In this document: piece after piece, positions 55,701-64,000 of the stretch
How positions within the stretch are numbered: the first letter of the stretch is position 1
Layout of the letters: every line of letters starts with the position of its first letter
Assembly: GCA_022829145.1 (NCBI GenBank)
Contig: CM040743.1
Location: 3,777,146 to 3,841,145 of the forward strand
Direction of reading: 5' to 3'
DNA from: Albula goreensis
Taxonomy: Eukaryota > Chordata > Actinopteri > Albuliformes > Albulidae
DNA: 64,000 nt
The notes under the pieces: generated by a model
Seen by the model: the letters and a program-made list of their open reading frames with translations, nothing else
Told to the model about the DNA's origin: nothing
The model's database searches: none
Translations under genes and position numbers: made by a program

Positions 55701-57985
55701 CCGACACTAATCTTAATATTATTTGTGTTATTACTATAAAGCAACACAAATTAACCTTGAAACGTATACAATAACCAGTCCCATTACTTTGAGATTAATC
55801 TATGAGATAAGAGATAGCAAATACACTCTTTAAGTGGAGCAGAGTGTCTAATATTTCAATGAATAGGATTCTGAATGCAGTATATGGACTGCAAATGTGT
55901 CGCAAATCACTCTATTTATTAAAGATTAAACAAAACAAGCCCAGTTCGTGAATATTTTTTCATATCATGATAAATGAAACCACCCTGAAATAAAGACAAA
56001 ACACTGAAAATATTCTTTTGCAAATAAATAAATTCAAGTCTTTTTTTCCCCCAAAAAAAAAAAAAAAAAAAATCAGTTTACAGCTGTGATGACAAAAGCT
56101 TTGCATATGTATTATAGTATGAATGTCATATTATAATATCTGTCGTAGATTAGGTAGCACATCCAAAGGAAAAATGCAAAAAAAATCTGCTTCCAGCTTC
56201 CGCTGGTATCTGATTATTTATTCATATGCATATTTAGCAGTGTTTAATATTCCCCAGCTATAAGCGGGTGACATGTGAAGACGCCTTTGTTGAAAAATGC
56301 TTCTGTTTGAGAGAGAGATGAAAATATTTTGCCCGAGGGGAACCGAATTCCATGGAGATTTCGCAGCTGTTAGACCTGCTAAATCTTGTAGAGCCGATTG
56401 CCATGAACTAGAATTCCTAATTACTTCATTAAAGTCATGCAGCTGTCTGACTTCTTTCTGTGAAGCTCCATTAGCTTGGAATCTTTTGTTCTTACAAAAG
56501 AGATGGGGGTAAAGAAAGTCACTTAGACCACAAACAGCGCGAGAAACTATGCTCTGTCCAGCTCAATCCAGCAAGCTTGGATAAACCGAGAGGAATCTGC
56601 CCTCAAAACTAACACCATTAAAGGATATACAATACTGGAATGAAATAGATTTTATGAAAATAAAAACAGGTATTTTTATGTGCATGGGCCATTCCATGAT
56701 AACCTGCATGAGACCTCCTGCGACAAAATATTTGACTTCCTCACAGTGCACTTGTAGTACAGGTCTGTATTGAGATTTTCAGCATAGCTCCACTCCTTCA
56801 TTTGTGATGCCATCACTCGGTCACCTCTTCTACTTGTGGTGTGACACAGAATTTCATCTATTTACCTCCTGTAAAATCCTGTAAAATCCAAAGTTACAAA
56901 CACATAACATCCATAACTGTGGACAGATCATTATGTTATGCTGTCTAGAATGTTTTTTACGTGAGTTTTACAAAACTTTTCTTGGAACCAAAATCTCCAA
57001 GACAAAAAATGGTTGTGTCCTAACATTGTCTGACAACCAAATGGGAATCTAATATTTTAAAACACTTTAGTAAGGTGCTGTGTTAGCTGGGGAAGAGTCA
57101 TCTTCTCTGCGTGTTTCTCAATCCTCCAAATACTTAATCTCGCTAGCATTATTGTTTATATCATATATGCACTTTTGTCAAGCGTGAATTTGTTCTTTCA
57201 GTATTCCCAGTCATTTACTGGACCACCACGTCTTTAATGTTCTGGTTCTCGAGCGCTTCAATTTTCCCCCGTGGTGGGAGGGATAGAAAAAAAAAATAAT
57301 AATAATGCAATGCGCATTTTCAATTGCTCTTCGAAATCACCATGCTCTGTGCAATGGCAGAATTCTATTAAGAGTGCGTAATTGGATTCTTGCGCTCCCT
57401 CACAAACGGGCACGCGAATCTATTCGCAGCTCAATCACTGCGACAGGCGACCGAACGCATTCCCTCCTGCGCCGCGCAAACTGCGAAATGAAACCGAGGC
57501 AGGTGTCTTCTAATTTAGGGACGGTATTACCCAGCACGACATTTTCACAGGAGAAACTAAGGCACCTGCATCATTTGCATTTATAAGCCGGCTTGGTACG
57601 AGCATAATTCACCGTAAATCAATGAAATGCCTCAAAGGAGGACTCTCATAGCTAGCTTGCGCCCTCTGGTGGGGTAATGTCTACAGTGCAACAATGTGTA
57701 ACAAGTCACCAAGAGTTAAACGGCTTTCTTCCGTTCTACGTATTAAGTTTAATTTTAATTGATCACCTCTACTCTACCTGCAGTTCCGACCCTGAACGAT
57801 ATAACAGAACAATCTGAATCATGATCCAGGATAGGCTCCAAAGGACAAACAGAAAACGGGAGTACCTGTTGCATCCCAGGGTTGGGAAAATGGTTTCTGA
57901 AAATATTGCATACCATAGCTGTGTCTAGTTACAGTGATGGTATATCTGGTATAAGGGTGGGGCTGCAGGTGTAAAGTGTCAGCCA

Positions 57986-58057
57986 GGGGGTATAGCTCAG
58001 TGGTAGAGCATTTGACTGCAGATCAAGAGGTCCCAGGTTCAAATCCTGGTGCCCCCT
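57986..58057 (+). tRNA. tRNA-Cys (GCA), copy 1
   Basis: 72 nt. The acceptor stem GGGGGTA pairs with TGCCCCC, discriminator T. The A box region is TAGCTCAGTGG, the anticodon loop is CTGCAGA (anticodon GCA), and the B box is GGTTCAAATCC. No CCA is encoded, as expected in eukaryotes. Five T (58068-58072) ten bases downstream form a Pol III stop. All helices are intact. Confidence 0.96.
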
Positions 58058-58067
58058 ATCAAAAAGC

Positions 58068-58072
58068 TTTTT
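58068..58072 (+). terminator. Pol III terminator of tRNA-Cys copy 1
   Basis: TTTTT on the coding strand, ten bases after the tRNA 3' end. Confidence 0.7.
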
Positions 58073-58711
58073 AAGGTTTACACTGCTGAGTTTTCATCTG
58101 CCAACCCCACTGGGTTTCCATTAACATGTGTTCAGTTTGTGGCTAAATTTAGGGTTTCAAGAAGCAAAGGTCAAAAAAACATTACAGAAATGGCTGTAAT
58201 GTAGAATGCAGGGCCGATGTGAATTTCATGCTGGAATTGCTGCAGAATCTGTAGCTTACGCCAAAAAGCGAGCACACCTGCTAGCTACCCTCTTTTTCCC
58301 AGGTGTCTATCACATTTTGAGGCCAGTGTTTTCCCGGCCCTCAAAGTTTAGCACTGTGAACAGACTAGTCAGACTTACATATTTGTTTGACATAAGCAAA
58401 GTTGCCAGACTGCTTTACAAACATTACTTACATACTACACCACTCCCTGAATCAACACAACCTGTTAACCCATAGGTGGCTCACTGCATTTCTATGGCAA
58501 AATACTCACACTCATCCCACACCCCCACCCTCACACACACTCACATTTCTTAAAACCTAATGTTGGCAGGTATGACTTGGTTTGCACAGTCATTGTTCTC
58601 TTTTATTTTTGTTGAAAGAAGTCAGTTGTAAACAATTAATTGTAGCCCCACCCATTTTGTTCTGTGACAATACACCATTCAAATACCACTGATGAGCAGT
58701 GCATGTTGTCA

Positions 58712-58783
58712 GGGGGTATAGCTCAGTGGTAGAGCATTTGACTGCAGATCAAGAGGTCCCAGGTTCAAATCCTGGTGCCCCCT
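58712..58783 (+). tRNA. tRNA-Cys (GCA), copy 2
   Basis: All 72 bases are identical to copy 1, 726 bp downstream on the same strand, with the same GCA anticodon and intact stems. A TTTT run (58791-58794) lies seven bases beyond the 3' end. The immediate flanks differ from copy 1 apart from a GTCAG-like upstream bit. Confidence 0.96.
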
Positions 58784-61219
58784 CATTTACTTTTAGACCG
58801 AAAAATAATTTACCCACCAGACCGAAAAATCATCAGGTGAAATAACCTACAGGGGGTGTGTTCCCATATCTGCAATGGCATTAATGTGACTGTAATGTAA
58901 CTTCCTTCCTATATGAATTATAAACAGATGCAATTTCCTTGCTATTTCTCACTTTCTGTAAGTCACTTTGAATTAAAAGTCAAATTAGGTACCTAACGTT
59001 GAACATTTTAAATTGTCATGTTTGTTAGTCACTGGATGATTAAATCTGGGTATTCTACATACTGATATATAACATGTTATGCAGTAGATCATGTTGTAAT
59101 CCAACTTTCTCATATATCTCCTTTATATCAGTTAAACTAAAGATGTTTTATCCTACTTAACTCCTGTAACTTAAGCTCTTGTGCGTTGTCAGACACAACC
59201 AAAAACTTTCAGAACTAACAGTGATTCTCATTAGTGTCCCACAAAGCGCATGATTGATATTTTCAAACGGCACCAAACCGAGGAGAATCACATTAAACAT
59301 ACAGCATGTTTGCATTCAGAGTCGCAGCGTGATCTGGAGACGGTCGTTAGAGTCTGACGAATCTAATTCCGCCGGGGCGCCATCGATCCGACAGCCACTG
59401 CGTCGAGTTTAATGTGAGCAGACCCAGACAGCGGGGGTTGTAAAAATCCGCCTAGTCGCAGCCCTCTCTTCAGGGCTAATGGATCTTGAAATGACAATGT
59501 GGATCTCACGGAGGTGACTTCTCAAAAACCCCTTTTTTTTCCTCTCCGAAATTTATTTATTTATTTCCGGCCTCCATCTATAATCATAATAAATGGCAAT
59601 AGATTTGGTATTGTGCTGAGAGCAGCAGAGTTGCACCAGCCTGATTATTTAATTCTCTGCGCATCGTCACCTGTCTGGAATTAATATAGCGTTGATGATG
59701 GATTTGCTTTTGAAACCGGAGGCGGTGGCGGCGCGTCTTCGACGTGACTGAAGCGGGAAGGCCGGTGACTCGAGTGGACCCAACGCGCACAGGATGCCAT
59801 GCCGCCGCCGTCCTTTTGTCTTTTTTTGATGTGATGTGATGGCTGCTACCATGGAGACGGGGCATTGCAGGTAGAGCTGACCAGAGAGGAAAGAAAAAAC
59901 TCTGAAAGTAGGTTTACAAAGAAGTAATACAGGTTGCTTTCTGGTCCCAGCTTGAAGAGAATGGGAGGGTGTGGGGGGGGTTGGTGTTAGGGGGAAAAAA
60001 CTGGAAAATGTAACTTCCTGCCATATCCTTGGGGTTAGAGTAGGAAATCAGTCAGCAAGCCTGTTTCCAGCTGACCGGAAACTGCATCAAAATTGTGGAG
60101 AAGAGCTGTTTTGCACATATCATGTCTATGGCAGTGAGTTACATTAAAGGGTTCAGTATTTATGCTGTGCTGCACTGCCTGTAGCCTATATAACATACAT
60201 TTTTCATCAGGAGAAACTGTGATAGTTTTTAAGCGTACAAGGAATGTAAAAAATTGAGGTGGAAAATTGGCTGACATATCAGTTGCTTCCTGATCTGACC
60301 CAATGATCTGACCTGGCACAAATATGACATAAACATACATTTTCAAAAATAACTAATGAACCAATTATTCAACAAACCCTGCATTTTTTGTCACTTCACC
60401 ATGAATTTGGATTGTCAGAATATTGCCCTCATAAATTGAACTGATATGCAATAATGAAGGTAGCCACAAGGGGGCGTCCAAAGACCAGAAAGCAAGGAAG
60501 ACGGAGGAAACATGACTGACAAGCGCTGGCCAATTCCTATGATTTTATAACTGGGTTCTGTAAGCTGATCATGTAGTATTTACTAGTTTTTGTTACAGCC
60601 AATCTCTTGTAAATTTTTCACCATAAATTTTTTTGTTAAATTTACGATGTAGCTTTGACATGGAACATTTTCTCTGTCATTGAAGACTTTTTAATTTCCA
60701 CAAATGGTTTCGTTTCAGTGGCCAGTGGACCACAACTTAAAGCAGTTTGGACCACACCAATTTCACCTGTCAGTCTATAGTTTAATCACTTTCTAAGGAA
60801 TCATCTGGTCCATTCTATCTGTTCTTGTCACAGTTTACTATGTCCTGTCACCGTGTCTTGCACTGTTGCTTAGTGATACTGCTGTGGTACTTGTTAGCCA
60901 AGAAACATGTTTAGCTGAGGTCTGGCAGCACCACTCATAGCCAGGTAGGTGCACTTACTGTCCTCCCTCATTGGAAGTTGAATGTAAAATAATGTCCTAA
61001 ACGCATCCAACACAATTTAAAGAGAGATCACTTGTAGATGCACATGTAGAATTTGCACGCAATCAATACAGTAAATACAATAAATCTCTCTCATTCTATC
61101 CTTTCTCATCCCTCTCTCCGTCTGTCTTTCTGTTTTCCTCTCTAGCACTTCTACTCAAAATGTCAGCCCCACCTCTCTGTTCTTTTGCTTTCTTCCCTAT
61201 ATTTTCGTCCCAGACACAG

Positions 61220-61220
<1 letters not shown>

Positions 61221-61264
<44 letters not shown>
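61221..61264. repeat. (CA)n microsatellite
   Basis: Pure CA run in ralyl intronic DNA. Confidence 0.95.
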
Positions 61265-61268
<4 letters not shown>

Positions 61269-61682
61269 GCGAGGCAGAAAACGAACACGCGTACAATCGT
61301 TTACAGCATCCACAGGCAGTCAGAGACACCAAACAGCACGATTAACGACCATGACAGCATGGTCCTCGGTTAACTCCCAGCATGCTCCTGTCACATGCAG
61401 ATGAGGGGAACACAAACCCCCCCCCCCCCCACCTCCCCTTCCTCCCACCCATTTGCTCACGCCCACCCCCCCCCCCCGGTGCGAACGCGTCTCTTAATCT
61501 CTGACAGAGAGCCGCTGATGCTGCTGGCATTTCAGCCCCCCCCCCGTCTGCGCTGTCTCTCCCCCAGCAGCCCTCTGCCCGCAGAACCACGACTCCGCCC
61601 TCACCCGTCACGGCGTCTATGCGATCAGGGAGCGCAGAGAGGGATAAGATGCCTCTCTGTCAGTCCCTCTCCTCTCCCCATC

Positions 61683-61685
<3 letters not shown>

Positions 61686-61718
<33 letters not shown>
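61686..61718. repeat. (CT)n microsatellite
   Basis: Pure CT run, downstream of two poly(C) tracts (about 61417-61430 and 61468-61478). Confidence 0.95.
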
Positions 61719-61720
<2 letters not shown>

Positions 61721-62519
61721 ATCCTGTTTTTTAATTGCCCCCCCTGGTAAATGTCACGATTAATAAAAGCGTCTGCTGCCGGCATTTGTCACTTCCCTTC
61801 CCTTTCAAGTCGCATTAAGGCGTATCCCAGAATGCCCCGGCTCCGGTTCTCAGGTGACAGCAGCGGCTGGTGCGTGTCTCCGGAGCGACACAAAGGACGC
61901 TGGGATAGGTTTGGGTTCGGCATCGCGCGGCAGGCTCAGTCCTTTCTTGTTGTGATAAGCCTGGTGAGAGCAGGGCCAGTACAAAGGCCTCTAACAGCCA
62001 GCTTTACTCCCTGGATCTCTTGGAGGAAGGGGAGGCACAGTAATTCACACAGCTGGCTGCAGACTCCCCATCTTTCCTGCAGTAACTTTAAAAACAGGAC
62101 AGCAGTGGCATGTCCATAAAATACAGCAGGAAGTCTATAACAGCGTGGGCACATCATTTCAGCAGACAGCAAGAAAATGTAATTTACCAGCCAAAGTGCC
62201 CATACTTTCACAGGAGTGTCAGTTTTTGGACTTGGATCGATGTGCAACGACACTACAGGAAGTGATGCGTCAAACTGAAAAACATCAAAATGAGTCAAGT
62301 TGGCCTTTAGGGGTGACAAACCCGCCTACTTTCATGGCAGGAACCAGTATCTTTCAGCCGGTTACAGTAACACCGTGGAGGCATCTCTGGGGTGATCTGG
62401 GAAAAAATTAATTCAATAAATTATTCAAATAAATAGTGGATACATGTGTAGAACGTGCATCTCCTATGAAGAGGCTTGCAGATTAGAATCAACTAGGTTA
62501 GTGCATGGTGGTAGCTATA

Positions 62520-62700
62520 CTTCCTACAGCCTTATCACTGCCTAGATTACATCCACATTGAGCAGACAGGTCAGAGTGACTTACATTCCTACACACCATC
62601 TATTCATTCAACAGGAAACTTCCTGAAGCAGATCTGGGTAGGATACCAAGCTCAGGAGCACAACACACCTTCTCTGAGCTTCAAGACCAGTTTATTAACC
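62520..62700 (-). mobile_element. Decayed SINE fragment
   Basis: CATTGAGCAGACAGGTCAGA, GTGACTTACATTCCTACAC and GGATACCAAGCTCAGGAGCA resemble the reversed tail and middle of the tRNA-SINE seen elsewhere in the window, with many changes. Confidence 0.4.
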
Positions 62701-63122
62701 ATCACCATACACTGCTGCACAGCACCAGCGACATGTTTTGCCAATAAAACTCAAGTCAATTACTGCTTCAGTCCCACAGTGGTTGGATGGGATTTGCTGC
62801 ACACTGCCGAGGGTAAAGCAGGTTTTAAGTCAGGCTAAAGCCAAGTTCCTCAGTTTACCATCTCATCAGTCCCTCTCCCAGCAATGTGCTGGGCATTATG
62901 GGATGTCTGTGAGCAAACACAGCCCAGATGGGGAGCTCGCCATCGTTTGCTCTGTGCTCTGTTTATCTCTGCATCTGTTTCTGCACCAGCATCTCCACAT
63001 TGCTCGCTTTAAGCCAGTGGGACAAAGAGTCAACATGACTTGTAAGAATTAAGCCCGGGGAATTTGGAATGCAATTATTCACATGCGCCCACAGATGCAC
63101 ACAAGCGCAAAGACAAATGCAT

Positions 63123-63123
<1 letters not shown>

Positions 63124-63212
<89 letters not shown>

Positions 63213-63229
63213 ACACATACACACACACT
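63124..63229. repeat. (CA)n microsatellite
   Basis: About 42 uninterrupted CA units followed by CATACA variants; the longest CA tract of the window. Confidence 0.95.
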
Positions 63230-64000
63230 CTCCCTCTCAATCATCCAGCCTTGACTGCCAGAATCCCAGTATGTTGATACAGCATGTAATTAGCATTGTT
63301 AACTTTTCCAGCCCTGGCTTCTTCCAGACTGATTGGTGCCAGCAGATTTCTGACAGTGGATTTGATTGGCTGAGGCAGTTTATTGTTTCATTCACTTCCT
63401 CCTGAGGCTTGTGATGCGTCACACAGAAGTAAAACAGCCAATCAGTTTACTGGCAAAGCACAGCCCCAGAAGTTGGGCAGGGTTACACTCCATCACAGTG
63501 AGATTGTAGTCTGGCTCAGGGTTATGATGTCATATTTCTGAGCCAGACAATTGAGGACAGGCATCATTATTCCTGCCAGAGAGCTCAGCAGTGGCTCTGT
63601 GAGGTATGCATAAAAAAATAAACAAACCTCCCAAAAAACAGGTAGCATTCTCATTTGTTTCAGTTCGGTTTTTATATCGAGAGGACATCACAACTCCTGT
63701 TTGAGTCCACTATGTAATTTTCCTGTCAAGAGCTACTAAATTGTCACTTTTTTGTTTGTTTTGACGCCCCCGCAAACCTGAAGCAGCCAACGGGGCACTG
63801 GTTCGCACCTGTGTATTTCAAACTGCTGTTTGCTTTCACCGCCCTCGCTCTCAGTCACCGTGACAGAGGGAGTTACAGGAGCCGTGGTCGCCTCGGCAAC
63901 TTCGCTACGCTACTGTAACCGTGGAGACCGCTAAAGTCATTAAGTGCACATCAAAATGGAAACAGGTACCAAGTCTGCTCTAACAATCCAATTCAATATG

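Larger units (their letters stand above)
38063..64000 (-). other. ralyl: Long ralyl intron or 5' flank
   Basis: No RRM-encoding exon (VFIGNLNT, KGYAFVQY) was found here, so the upstream ralyl exons must lie beyond 64000. Human RALYL has very large introns, which fits. The stretch is AT-rich with CA repeats, SINEs, two tRNA genes and one coding-like segment, described separately. Elsewhere I see no genes. Confidence 0.65.

Noticed and set aside
63064..63405. Open frames rich in His-Thr or Cys-Val
   Set aside because: Translated CA microsatellite; the same applies to those at 8.7, 40.8, 48.3 and 61.2 kb.

Overview
The window is nuclear DNA of a ray-finned (teleost) fish. It holds split vertebrate genes with GT-AG introns, long CA microsatellites, fish-type tRNA-derived SINEs, a SINE with a 5S rRNA-like head, a foldback element and AT-rich introns. 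I cannot name the species. All three recognisable protein genes lie on the minus strand, in the order ralyl > lrrcc1 > e2f5 (5' to 3'). This is the gene order and orientation I know from human 8q21, and it supports the gene names independently of the protein matches.

From the left edge: positions 1-5512 hold e2f5, a p130/p107-class E2F factor. Seven exons are visible and the 3' end runs off the window. One of its introns is a textbook AT-AC (U12-type) intron. A near-perfect X-box palindrome lies about 205 bp upstream of its start codon. Positions 7175-22184 hold lrrcc1, a centrosomal leucine-rich-repeat and coiled-coil protein. It has 19 coding exons and about 1,011 residues once three single-base frame discrepancies are allowed for. 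All three discrepancies are at or beside runs of G or C. Three lrrcc1 introns begin with tandem copies of their own 5' splice site. The most striking is a 30-bp minisatellite after exon 14 in which every copy carries a decoy donor in the same reading phase.

Positions 22185-32776 are non-coding. They hold the lrrcc1 promoter region, a 5S-headed SINE and an 18-copy 48-bp minisatellite. Positions 32777-38062 hold the last five coding exons of ralyl, an hnRNP-C/RALY-like RNA-binding protein. Its RRM-encoding exon is not in the window, so 38063-64000 is best read as ralyl intron or upstream DNA. That stretch contains two identical tRNA-Cys(GCA) genes, several SINEs, a 200-bp foldback element, many CA repeats and one unexplained coding-like segment with a strong donor (51362-51597, minus).

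Two of the genes have linked biology. LRRCC1 is a centriole/centrosome protein, and E2F4/E2F5 act in the multiciliated-cell programme. The X-box upstream of e2f5 fits that theme, but regulation is inference. The most novel material is the set of tandemly duplicated splice donors in lrrcc1 and the orphan exon-like segment at 51.4 kb. No similarity search, alignment or transcript data could be used. Family assignments rest on remembered human proteins, and splice sites are read by eye.
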